64,000 nucleotides of DNA, from contig CP017245.1 of assembly GCA_001765415.1 (NCBI GenBank), forward strand, positions 1,803,337-1,867,336. Direction: 5' to 3'. The first letter of the stretch is position 1, and the number at the start of each line of letters is the position of its first letter. Made by a program: the position numbers and the translations under genes. Shown piece by piece: positions 45,702-53,594 of this stretch. The DNA is from Candidatus Melainabacteria bacterium MEL.A1 (GTDB lineage Bacteria > Cyanobacteriota > Vampirovibrionia > Gastranaerophilales > Gastranaerophilaceae). Below the pieces are notes generated by a model. The model saw nothing but the letters and a program-made list of their open reading frames with translations, was not told the DNA's origin and did no database searches.

Positions 45702-46790
45702 ATGTATGTAAACAAGTGTATCAAATGCGGTCGTGAGTTTGAAACAAAGAACCCCAAAAGAGTAATATGTCCAGATTGTTTATATCCGGATAAGAAAATG
45801 ATGGTTTCTCCATCTAATGACACAACTCCGGCAGCAACCGCTCAACCAGAAGAAAAACCACAATATTTGAATGGCTACAGTGCAGGCGGAACAGAGGAAG
45901 CTCCTCGTTATTACAGTGCTGGTGGTAATTCTGAACCTCAACAAAGATACAACAGACCACAAAGATCTTATAACAATCAAGGTGGTTATCAAAATAGACA
46001 AAACGGTGGCTACAATCGCCAACAAGGTGGATATAACAGAAATCAAGGCGGTTATAATAACAACCGTCAAGGTGGCTACAATAACAATGGTTATAATCGT
46101 AATCAAGGTGGTTATGGAAATAATAGACCGCAAAGACCTTACAACAATCAAGGTGGTTTCCAAAACAGAAGACCTCAAGGTGGTGGATTTAACAGAGGCA
46201 ATAACTTTAACCGTCGCCCTCAACAAAGAAAAGCTCCTAAACAACTTTTGGTTAGTAAGGAACAGCTTGAACAAATTGAATTGTTATATAAATCTATGTT
46301 GCCGTTACCAAACCCTGATTGCCATGAAGTAATTGGTGAAAAAATTGGTTTGGAACCTAGAAAAGTTTTCTTTGGTATCAATTTAATCAGACAAAAAATG
46401 ATGTTGCCGAAATTGCCATTCCCTAAGCGTAAATTGGCTATTTCACCGGATCAATTATTTGCTATTAAAAACTTGTACGAACCTTTGTTGCCATTGCCTC
46501 CAATCGGCTGCCATAAAATTATTGCAGCTCAATTAAAAATGGATGAGTGGAGAGTTCACGTTGGTATTGGTTTAATCCGTTCTCAAATGGGATTGGATAG
46601 ATGGAATGAAAATAGACCGGATTTACCAGAAGAATTTAAAAAGCAAAAAGCTGAAGAGGCGGAAAAGGCAACTGAAGTAAAGAAGGCTGAAAAAAAAGAA
46701 AAAGTTTCTGATGCAGAAGTTGTAGAAGAAGCCCCAAAACCTAAAAGAGGCAGAAAACCTAAAAAGGTTGAAGAAGCACCGGAAGCTTAG
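45702..46790 (+). CDS. Zinc-ribbon protein with prion-like Q/N/G/Y/R-rich region
   Basis: No known family recognised. Four parts: a zinc ribbon with C6, C9, C23 and C26 (KCIKCGREF, VICPDCLYP); a low-complexity segment (about residues 55-175) of YNRNQGGY-type units rich in Tyr, Asn, Gln, Gly and Arg, like prion-like or RGG RNA-binding regions; two tandem helical modules (about 180-240 and 246-297) sharing L.LYxxxLPLP...CHxxI...V..GI.LIR.xM; and a Lys/Glu tail with KRGRKPKK. AT-hook-like RGRK plus RGG suggest nucleic-acid binding. It is followed 6 nt later by rimM and trmD, suggesting a role around rRNA or tRNA. Confidence 0.75.
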   Translation: MYVNKCIKCGREFETKNPKRVICPDCLYPDKKMMVSPSNDTTPAATAQPEEKPQYLNGYSAGGTEEAPRYYSAGGNSEPQQRYNRPQRSYNNQGGYQNRQNGGYNRQQGGYNRNQGGYNNNRQGGYNNNGYNRNQGGYGNNRPQRPYNNQGGFQNRRPQGGGFNRGNNFNRRPQQRKAPKQLLVSKEQLEQIELLYKSMLPLPNPDCHEVIGEKIGLEPRKVFFGINLIRQKMMLPKLPFPKRKLAISPDQLFAIKNLYEPLLPLPPIGCHKIIAAQLKMDEWRVHVGIGLIRSQMGLDRWNENRPDLPEEFKKQKAEEAEKATEVKKAEKKEKVSDAEVVEEAPKPKRGRKPKKVEEAPEA

Positions 46791-46795
46791 TAGCT

Positions 46796-47308
46796 ATGAC
46801 TAAATATGTTTCAGTTGGTAAGATTTTAAATTTTCACGGAATTAAAGGTGAGGCAAAAGTTGGTTTTACAAAGAACCAAGAAGATTTCTTTTGCTCTCTT
46901 GATAAGGTTTTTGTGAAAACTGACAATGATTACAAACAATTGTCAATTAAGAGTTGCAGACTTCATAAAAATGTCGCTTTGGTTTGCTTTGAAGGAATTA
47001 ATTCAATTAATGAACTTATGGAATATAAAGGTGCTTTTCTTTATGTTGAAGAAGAAACAATTCGTAAAAACCTTGAAGAAGATGAGTTTTTGATTGATGA
47101 ATTGGTTAGTCTTGAGGTTTTTGATCAAAATGGCATAAAAAAGGGCTTTGTCGTAGGTGTTTCTAATAATGGTGCAAGCGATTTATTGTCCGTTAAAACA
47201 AATTCTAAAGACATAGTTTTAATTCCGTTTGTAAAAGCGATTGTCACTGATGTAAGCATAAAAAACAAAAAAATTATAATCAATAATATCGAGGGATTGA
47301 TAGAATGA
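46796..47308 (+). CDS. rimM: Ribosome maturation factor RimM
   Basis: 16S rRNA processing factor that binds protein uS19 and the 30S head. N-terminal barrel YVSVGKILNFHGIKGEAKV and the C-terminal PRC-barrel (LIDELVSLEVFDQNGIKKGFV, then VLIPFVKAIV) are recognisable. 170 aa. It lies between the zinc-ribbon protein gene and trmD and overlaps trmD by 4 nt, the usual rimM-trmD order. Confidence 0.94.
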   Translation: MTKYVSVGKILNFHGIKGEAKVGFTKNQEDFFCSLDKVFVKTDNDYKQLSIKSCRLHKNVALVCFEGINSINELMEYKGAFLYVEEETIRKNLEEDEFLIDELVSLEVFDQNGIKKGFVVGVSNNGASDLLSVKTNSKDIVLIPFVKAIVTDVSIKNKKIIINNIEGLIE

Positions 47309-47997
47309 TTTTTGATGTTCTTACACTTTTCCCTGAAATGATTGAAGATTGTTGTAGCTATAGCATATTAAAACGTGCTGTTGATAAAGATATTTTGTCT
47401 GTAAATGTTATAAATCCAAGAGATTTTACGCTAGATAAACATAAAAAAGTTGATGATACTCCATATGGTGGCGGAGCCGGAATGGTTTTGATGGCTCAAC
47501 CTTATGTTGATGCTTATGAAAGTATTAAAAAAATAAAAAATTCAATTACTGTAATGCTTTCTCCTCAAGGTGAACCGTTGACGGATAACTTGGTTAATGA
47601 TTTGGCTATGTATGACCAAATTGTTATGTTATGTGGGCATTATGAGGGGTTTGATGAAAGAATTAGAGAGATTATCAAACCAAAAGAAATTTCAATAGGT
47701 GATTTTGTTTTAACTGGTGGAGAATTACCTGCATTGTGTTTAATAGATGCGGTTAGTAGAAAAATAGAAGGAACATTAGGGAAAATTGAATCGGCGGATG
47801 ATGATAGTTTTTCAAATGGTTTGATAGAATATCCACATTACACAAAACCGAGAGAATACAGAGGTTTGGCGGTTCCGGAAGTTTTGTTGAACGGGAATCA
47901 TAAGGAAATTAAGGAATTTCGTTTTCAACAGAGTTTAGAGAGAACCAAAAACAAACGCCCTGATTTGTATGAAAAGTTTATGAAGAAAAATAGTTAG
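47305..47997 (+). CDS. trmD: tRNA (guanine-37-N1)-methyltransferase
   Basis: SPOUT methyltransferase that makes m1G37 and prevents frameshifting. Diagnostic segments: FDVLTLFPEM, YGGGAGMVLMAQP, LCGHYEGFDERI, SIGDFVLTGGELPAL and the C-terminal YTKPREYRGLAVPEVLL. 230 aa, full length. Start overlaps rimM (ATGA). Confidence 0.96.
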   Translation: MIFDVLTLFPEMIEDCCSYSILKRAVDKDILSVNVINPRDFTLDKHKKVDDTPYGGGAGMVLMAQPYVDAYESIKKIKNSITVMLSPQGEPLTDNLVNDLAMYDQIVMLCGHYEGFDERIREIIKPKEISIGDFVLTGGELPALCLIDAVSRKIEGTLGKIESADDDSFSNGLIEYPHYTKPREYRGLAVPEVLLNGNHKEIKEFRFQQSLERTKNKRPDLYEKFMKKNS

Positions 47998-48042
47998 ACT
48001 GTGTGATTTTTAGATGCTAAAAAACTCCAAAAAATTTGTTAA

Positions 48043-48165
48043 AATATATATGTTAACAAAGAACAGAGAGAAACTCAATTTCAAGACCTTTGCTCTAATT
48101 CTGTAAATAATCGTGGTGGTTGTTTTGGAAAAATCTTAAACGACAATTGGCAAATGGCTTATTAA
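48043..48165 (+). pseudogene. Remnant of a prepilin gene, C-terminal end
   Basis: The frame reads NKEQRETQFQDLCSNSV, then GGCFGKILNDNWQMAY and a stop. The last 15 codons closely resemble the end of the prepilin at 13879 (HGCLGKVINDNWQMTY), including at the DNA level. A stop at 48040 cuts the frame and no start codon or prepilin motif lies upstream. It appears to be a decayed or partly deleted copy. Confidence 0.7.
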
Positions 48166-48178
48166 AAAATTCTTACAA

Positions 48179-48211
48179 TAAAAAAGCTCCCATGTTAGGG
48201 AGCTTTTTTTA
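48179..48211 (+). terminator. Terminator following the prepilin remnant
   Basis: AAAAAAGCTCCC-atgtta-GGGAGCTTTTTTT. The stem with an A-tract on the left and T-tract on the right can stop transcription from both sides, here trmD/remnant and the convergent DUF561 gene. Confidence 0.85.
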
Positions 48212-48230
48212 GATCTGTTTTTTTTAGTTA

Positions 48231-48989
48231 TTAAACTAATTCAACAACTTTCAAAGCATTTCTTGATGCGATTTCAACAAGGCTTTTAGCAGTTGCCATC
48301 ATTGACAAATCAGAATCCATTTTGTTGATGCAAGAACCACAACCGATTGCTGATGCACCTGCTGCGAAAGCAAATGGAGCAGTTGTTGGGTTGATTGCAG
48401 TAGCTGTCATAATTGGAAGATCGATGTTTCTTGAAAGTTCAATTGTGTTAGAAATTGTTAATTCTGCTCTTTCCATTAAACCTCTAGCACCTTCAGAAAT
48501 GTGGTCTGCAGAGAAGTGACCTTCTGTTTGGATTAGATCAATACCCATAGTTTCCAATTTTCTAGCTAAGTCGATTTGGTCAGCAATTGACAATTCTCCA
48601 GGAATTGTTACACAGAAGAAAGTTCTTGTATCGCCAAGCATATCCATAGTTTCTTTAACCAATGACATAACTTGATCAGCTGAGAATGACATACCTTTTT
48701 TGTAAAGAACGTCAAAGTTTCCTAATTCGATAGCGTCAGCACCTAATTCAACTGCTTTAACCAACTCAGAAGGAACAATTGAAGATACGAAAATTGGCAT
48801 ATCTGTCATATTTCTGATTTCAGAAATAATTTCAGGTTTAGCGCAAATATCAACTGCTGATGCGCCAGCGTTTTCTGCTGAAGATACAACTTTTTTAATG
48901 TTTTCGATATCAAAGTTGTCGATACCAGCAATAACTTTTACAGCTCTTTTTTCTGTCAAATGTTGTTTAAATAAATCAATTCTGCTCAT
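48231..48989 (-). CDS. Ycf23/DUF561 family protein
   Basis: 252-aa TIM-barrel-like protein: RAVKVIAGIDNFDIENIKKVV, GASAVDICAKPEII, SSIVPSELVKAVELGADAIELGNFD, LIQTEGHFSADH, and FAAGASAIGCGSCINKM. These match the Ycf23 (DUF561) family, encoded in cyanobacteria and some algal plastids, of unknown function and distantly like thiazole synthase or NanE barrels. Start 48989 is chosen for the ribosome binding site AGAAAGGA; a further 137 upstream codons are open but overlap the divergent protease gene and are not credible. Supports a cyanobacterial-lineage host. Confidence 0.85.
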   Translation of the reverse strand: MSRIDLFKQHLTEKRAVKVIAGIDNFDIENIKKVVSSAENAGASAVDICAKPEIISEIRNMTDMPIFVSSIVPSELVKAVELGADAIELGNFDVLYKKGMSFSADQVMSLVKETMDMLGDTRTFFCVTIPGELSIADQIDLARKLETMGIDLIQTEGHFSADHISEGARGLMERAELTISNTIELSRNIDLPIMTATAINPTTAPFAFAAGASAIGCGSCINKMDSDLSMMATAKSLVEIASRNALKVVELV

Positions 48990-49137
48990 TTTAAAAATTT
49001 CCTTTCTTATAAAATGTGAAGTTTTTTCTGAATTATACATTAAAATTGTAATAATTACAATAACTAACCCCAAAAATTTTTTTGAGGATGATGAATAAAT
49101 TTCAAAATCCAACATAATATTATTAAAAGGGGAGAAT

Positions 49138-49842
49138 ATGTGTAAGAAATTTGTTATATATTTTACGTTTCTTTTGTTAATGATTTCACCTGTTTCAGCC
49201 CAAAATTTTGGAGCGGATGAATTGATAAATATTAGTGTGTATGAAAGAATAAATCCCGCAATTGTTGCGATAGAGGCAAATTTAGCGGATGGTTTTTCTG
49301 CTGGAACAGGTTGTGTAATACGTTCTGATGGAGTGATTTTGACAGGTTCCCATGTTATAGATGAAGCGAAAGAAATTGATGTTACAACTTCTGACGGCAA
49401 AGTTTACAAAGCATCGGTTCTTGCTAAAATGGGAAAAAACAACGATTTGGCATTACTTAAAATTTCGCCAAAATCTCGCTTAAGAACGATTGCTTTTGGG
49501 GATTCTTCCGATGTGAAAGTCGGACAAAAAGTTTTAGCTATTGGTAATCCGTTTGGTTTTTCGGGAACATTGACATCTGGAATTGTTTCAAGAATTGATT
49601 ATGCAAAAGGTAGAATACAAACAGATGCCGCAATAAATCCGGGATGTTCCGGCGGGCCGCTTTTAAATTCACAAGGTGAAGTTATCGGGATTTCTCAATC
49701 AATTTATAATCCTGATAACAATATTTCAAATATCGGAATAGGCTTTGCAATTCCGGTAAATGAAGCGAAAAAGTTTATTGAAACTGCGAATTTGGATAAT
49801 TCAAATTTAACTGCAAAAAAGAAATTTGCGATGAAAGAGTAA
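49138..49842 (+). CDS. Trypsin-like serine protease (DegP/HtrA type without PDZ)
   Basis: Signal peptide (FVIYFTFLLLMISPVSAQ) and a chymotrypsin-fold protease domain. Triad residues are seen: His in ILTGSHVIDEA, Asp in NNDLALLKI, Ser in NPGCSGGPLLN. The usual GNSGG is GCSGG here, with a Cys beside the catalytic Ser. IGIGFAIPVNEAKKF closes the domain. 234 aa with no PDZ domain, so shorter than DegP or DegS. Probably a periplasmic quality-control protease. AAAAGGGGAG lies upstream. Confidence 0.88.
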   Translation: MCKKFVIYFTFLLLMISPVSAQNFGADELINISVYERINPAIVAIEANLADGFSAGTGCVIRSDGVILTGSHVIDEAKEIDVTTSDGKVYKASVLAKMGKNNDLALLKISPKSRLRTIAFGDSSDVKVGQKVLAIGNPFGFSGTLTSGIVSRIDYAKGRIQTDAAINPGCSGGPLLNSQGEVIGISQSIYNPDNNISNIGIGFAIPVNEAKKFIETANLDNSNLTAKKKFAMKE

Positions 49843-49988
49843 GATAATCAATGTATTATTTAGATTGTGAATAAATCTGTGATGACAAATATCTGTATAA
49901 TTTTTGTAATGAGTAGTGTAATCAGACTTTTTCATAATTTTTTGTCCTAATAATCTTTTCATGGTACAATTAGCGCAAGGAGAAGATT

Positions 49989-50717
49989 GTGCTAGAATTT
50001 TTTGGGCTATGTGTGCAAAACTTAATAAAAAGTATAAAATACTTGTTCCAAGTTCGGTTTTCTGCGGTTTTGGCACAGGCTGCTGCTATTAGTTATGATT
50101 CGTTGCCAATTTCATTAATTATTGCTTTTATTGCTGCTGCTGTTATTGCAATTCAGGTATCAAAGCAGTTCTTGATGAGTGGTGCGGAAGCCTATATTGG
50201 CGGAACTATTGCTGTTGTAATGATTAGAGAAATCGCTCCGGGTTTTGTTGCTCTTGCGATAGGAGCGAGAGCCGGTACTGCAATATCCGCTGAAATTGCA
50301 AATATGCAGGTAACCAGTCAGGTTGATGCAATGAAAACATTGAAAGTTGACCCAGTTGGATATTATTTCACTCCTCGAATTATAGCCGGAGTTATAACTG
50401 TTCCGATGGTTGTATTGTTGGCGGAATTTGTTGGTATTGCGGGTGGAATGTTAGTTTCACAAGCGACCATTGATTTACATCCGGCAAGATATATGAACTC
50501 TGCGTGGTTGTGGATTTCAACCAAAGATATTTACATCAGTTTGTTAAAAGCTGCTATATTTGGTGGTTTGATATCATTGGTTTGTGCAACGCAAGGTTAT
50601 AGCACAAAAGGTGGTGCAAAAGAAGTCGGAACTTCAACAACTCAAGCTGCAATTTTGTCAACAATTTACATGTTGGTTGCAGATTTTTTAATCAATTTGG
50701 TGTTTTATATTATGTAA
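49989..50717 (+). CDS. MlaE-family ABC transporter permease
   Basis: DUF140/MlaE permease for phospholipid or sterol-like lipid transport across the envelope, related to plant chloroplast TGD1. 242 aa, about five helices; IREIAPGFVALAIGARAGTAISAEI and AMKTLKVDPVGYYFTPRIIA are the conserved EQ-loop-like region. GTG start with AAGGAGAA 5-6 nt upstream. The companion ATPase and MCE-domain genes are not next to it; the downstream gene is convergent. Chromosomal partners must lie outside the window. Confidence 0.92.
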   Translation: MLEFFGLCVQNLIKSIKYLFQVRFSAVLAQAAAISYDSLPISLIIAFIAAAVIAIQVSKQFLMSGAEAYIGGTIAVVMIREIAPGFVALAIGARAGTAISAEIANMQVTSQVDAMKTLKVDPVGYYFTPRIIAGVITVPMVVLLAEFVGIAGGMLVSQATIDLHPARYMNSAWLWISTKDIYISLLKAAIFGGLISLVCATQGYSTKGGAKEVGTSTTQAAILSTIYMLVADFLINLVFYIM

Positions 50718-50812
50718 TTTCCACTTACGGGAAAGCATCCATCCCTACCTTCCCTCAAGGGAAGATAATTAGTTTCCTCCCTTGTGAGGGCGGATTAAAG
50801 GTGGGTGCTGAT
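50718..50812. repeat. Interspersed repeat B
   Basis: Contains CTTACGGGAAAGCA, CTTCCCTCAAGGGAAG, TCCTCCCTTGTGAGGGCGGA and AAAGGTGGGTGCTGATT, the same elements as 27283-27379 in another order. It fills the gap between two convergent genes and may serve as terminator. Confidence 0.7.
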
Positions 50813-50832
50813 TGTTGATATAACAATATATT

Positions 50833-52215
50833 TTACGCTAAATACTTCTGAACAGTTTCTTTTGTGAACACTTCTATGCTATCTTGAGAATGAATGAATA
50901 TCATGCAACTGATTAATGATTTTAGAGTTTCAAAATCAGAGAAAGACAACTTATAGCGCAAATCTTCCATATTGTTTGCCAAAAATTCCATTATTATTGT
51001 TTTGTTATCAAAAACAAGGTTTGCGAAATAATCAAAAGATTCTTTAGATTTTATTCCTTCAAGATAAACAATATCGGGAGATTGGAACTCTATAAATCTT
51101 GATGCTTTATCCATATTAAAGCCGACATTTTCATTCAATTCGCACTGATGAACATTTTTGAGAGTATATTTTGCGATACTTTCAAGTGTCATAATATTTT
51201 TGTTTTGAGTTGCAGCTTCTAGCAAGAGCGAATAAATAATGTGTGTTTTCCCGCTTAGCGGAGAGCCACAAACAATAATGATTCCCGGATTATTTAATGC
51301 GGATTTAATTACTTGAAGGTTCGTGTCTGATTTGATAATTTTGTTCAAGGTTCTCGGTGGTTTATAAATTTTTAAGAAAATTCTTTCTCCCATAATTGTT
51401 GGAAAAGTTGAAATGCTTGCGGTAACTTCCATTTCATCAACTTTAAAATTAAGTTTGCCAAGTTGAGGAACTTCTGAAACAGAGGCATCTAATTTTGCTA
51501 ATGTTTTCAGTTTTGCGGTAAAAGATGAAGTCAAAACGGGTGGAATATTCCCTTTGTTTTGAATTTCGCCATTTTTTTTAAAATTAACAGTAAATCCTTC
51601 ATCTTCTCTTTGAAAAGTTACTTCGTGAACCTCTTCCAAAATAGCTTGTTTAAGGATTGCTCGAATAATTTTTTGAATATGATTATCTGATAAATCTTCA
51701 CTGTGAAGTTCATCTCTCCAATCATATCCAATATTAAATTCTGTGTGGATTTCGCCGACAGTTTCATCTGTTTTGTAATATTCATCAATTTTTTTGAGAA
51801 TACTTTTTTCTGAAGAAACAACAGGTTCAATTGAACATTCAGCACTTTCAATTACTTTATCAATTGCGAACAGATCCAAAGGGTCTGCCATCGCAACTGT
51901 TAGAGTATCCTCAATTTTGAAAAGAGGAATAATGCGGTATTTTTTAGCATCAAGATAATTTATGTATTTTAGACATTTTGCGTCTAATGTGTAATCATCG
52001 AGATTTACGTATGGAATATGGAGTTTTGCTTCTAAAAATTTCAGGATAGCTTCTTCTGTTAAAGTGCCTGAATTTATTAGAGCTTGTCCTATGTTGATGT
52101 TTTGAGCTTTGGCAATTTCTTCTGCTTGCTCAATTGTTTCATACGCAACAAGCCCTGTTCTTACAAGGTCATATTTTAATTTTTCGAGTGTTTTGTTTGT
52201 AACTGTTGTTTCCAT
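50833..52215 (-). CDS. GspE/PilB-like ATPase, degenerate
   Basis: N-terminal MshEN-type domain (about residues 10-150, with AKAQNINIGQALINSGTLTE) and a C-terminal type II/IV secretion ATPase domain. Walker A is CGSPLSGKTHIIYS, usable but unusual. The Asp box is reduced to TLESIAKY, Walker B is divergent (IVYLEGIKSKES), and the C-terminal tetracysteine zinc motif is missing. 460 aa rather than about 560. It may be a regulatory paralogue rather than the pilus motor. Starts 6 nt after the response regulator gene. Confidence 0.82.
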   Translation of the reverse strand: METTVTNKTLEKLKYDLVRTGLVAYETIEQAEEIAKAQNINIGQALINSGTLTEEAILKFLEAKLHIPYVNLDDYTLDAKCLKYINYLDAKKYRIIPLFKIEDTLTVAMADPLDLFAIDKVIESAECSIEPVVSSEKSILKKIDEYYKTDETVGEIHTEFNIGYDWRDELHSEDLSDNHIQKIIRAILKQAILEEVHEVTFQREDEGFTVNFKKNGEIQNKGNIPPVLTSSFTAKLKTLAKLDASVSEVPQLGKLNFKVDEMEVTASISTFPTIMGERIFLKIYKPPRTLNKIIKSDTNLQVIKSALNNPGIIIVCGSPLSGKTHIIYSLLLEAATQNKNIMTLESIAKYTLKNVHQCELNENVGFNMDKASRFIEFQSPDIVYLEGIKSKESFDYFANLVFDNKTIIMEFLANNMEDLRYKLSFSDFETLKSLISCMIFIHSQDSIEVFTKETVQKYLA

Positions 52216-52221
52216 GATTAA

Positions 52222-52584
52222 TTATTTTAGATATTGTTCAACTTTTTTTACTACTTCTTCGAGTTCAAAAGGCTTTGTAATATATTCATCAGCCCCTGTT
52301 TCCTCTCCGATTAATTTATCTTCCTCTTGAGTTCTTGCAGTGACCATTAAAATAGGAATGTTTTTATATTTTGCATCATATTTTAATAGTCTGCTGATCT
52401 TAAAACCATTAATTTTTGGCATCATAACGTCAAGAATAATTAAATCAGGTACTAATTCTTTTGCAAGTCTAAGTCCGTCTTCTCCGTTATATGCGCAGTA
52501 GCATGTAAAATCAGCTGCTTCAAGTACAAATTTTAAGCTTTCTACTATATCTTGCTCGTCGTCAACAATAAGAATTTTTTTCAT
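52222..52584 (-). CDS. Single-domain response regulator (CheY-like)
   Basis: 120 aa receiver domain only: DD at residues 7-8 (ILIVDDEQD), phospho-acceptor Asp in IILDVMMPKINGF, switch Thr in MVTARTQEED, Lys in YITKPFEL. No output domain, so it acts by protein contact. It lies upstream of the PilB-like ATPase on the same strand (6 nt), which suggests control of the pilus or twitching system, as with PilG/PilH. Confidence 0.93.
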   Translation of the reverse strand: MKKILIVDDEQDIVESLKFVLEAADFTCYCAYNGEDGLRLAKELVPDLIILDVMMPKINGFKISRLLKYDAKYKNIPILMVTARTQEEDKLIGEETGADEYITKPFELEEVVKKVEQYLK

Positions 52585-52736
52585 ACTTTCCCCTAGTCTG
52601 TTCTATAGAAGTATTATAGCATATTAAAAAACTTCTTCTACATTGTTAAATTATGTTAATCATAAATTGTGATAAAGGCGCAACTTTTAATCTTTACGCA
52701 TTTTTAAACCTGTGCAAAATCAGGAAAGGAAAATTT

Positions 52737-53594
52737 ATGAGTTTATTAAATAATGTGGCAAAGTTTACAGAAAGACCGGCAAAAAGCGGGTGGCATTCAT
52801 TAGGCGTTGATAAAAAACCGGCAGACACAAGAACAACGAAGCAATTACTGGAAAATATTGATTATTTTGCAAATAAAAATCCTGAGGTTGCAAAATTTAA
52901 AAATGAATTAAAATCTGTTCAACCTAAATTTTTAAATTTGGTTTCAGATATCTGTGAATTGGCAAATGGAAAAGAAATGTTACCTGTAAATATTGATTTG
53001 CGAAAAGCTGAAAATGGTAAAAAAAGTGTTCTTGGTTATGTAATGGAGAACTTTTCTAAAACATCAAAAGAAAATCCACACATGTTAGAATTTACTCAAG
53101 AAGTTCTTAATAATACCGATGCAACTGCATCAAAATATTTTTTGACTGATTATGCAGGCATGATGGAGTGTACTTCTGCAGGGAAACATTTTGAAGCTGC
53201 AAAACCTTTGGTTAAAGACATTGCAGAAGCTACATTGAGTGGTGGGTTCAGAATGGATTTTGCAAAAGAAAAATCATTTATGAATTATGTGAAATCAATT
53301 ATTTCTCCAGATGTTGAGCCTGAAAGAATTAAATTATTACAAAAAGCATCAAAAGCTGCAGATGATACAGTTGGTGAAAATTCGTTTTATGTCGACAACT
53401 TTGTTCGAAGTGAAACTCCAATTCCGCAAATTGAGGCAAATATTCCACAACTTAAACAAGCTTCAATTGATGCTAAAAAACAAGGAAAATCTCTTGATAT
53501 AACCGAGTTTTTGACAACTCACCTAAATTATGCAAAAGCTCCTCAACGAGTTGATATAAATGCCGTAAAATCCGGCAATATTAAACTTGCGTAG
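52737..53594 (+). CDS. Helical protein of unknown function (285 aa)
   Basis: Not recognised. Lys/Glu/Asn-rich, mostly helical, no signal peptide or membrane segment; begins MSLLNNVAKFTERPAKSGWH. ATG 52737 is chosen for AGGAAAGGA 7 nt upstream; the open frame extends to 52653. Its end overlaps the convergent sensor kinase gene by 14 nt. Possibly a lineage-specific protein. Confidence 0.7.
   Translation: MSLLNNVAKFTERPAKSGWHSLGVDKKPADTRTTKQLLENIDYFANKNPEVAKFKNELKSVQPKFLNLVSDICELANGKEMLPVNIDLRKAENGKKSVLGYVMENFSKTSKENPHMLEFTQEVLNNTDATASKYFLTDYAGMMECTSAGKHFEAAKPLVKDIAEATLSGGFRMDFAKEKSFMNYVKSIISPDVEPERIKLLQKASKAADDTVGENSFYVDNFVRSETPIPQIEANIPQLKQASIDAKKQGKSLDITEFLTTHLNYAKAPQRVDINAVKSGNIKLA

Noticed and set aside
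45930..46200. Repeated units that might look like a CRISPR array
   Set aside because: The units are short, irregular, coding in one frame (Y/N/Q/G-rich) and have no constant repeat-spacer periodicity.
45780..46332. Long open frames overlapping the prion-like gene on both strands
   Set aside because: They are composition artefacts of the repetitive GGTTATAAC-type codons; their translations are low-complexity Ile/Thr/Val strings without features.
48990..49400. N-terminal extension of the DUF561 gene to 49400
   Set aside because: The extra 137 codons overlap the signal-peptide gene on the other strand, lack family similarity, and a good ribosome binding site precedes 48989.
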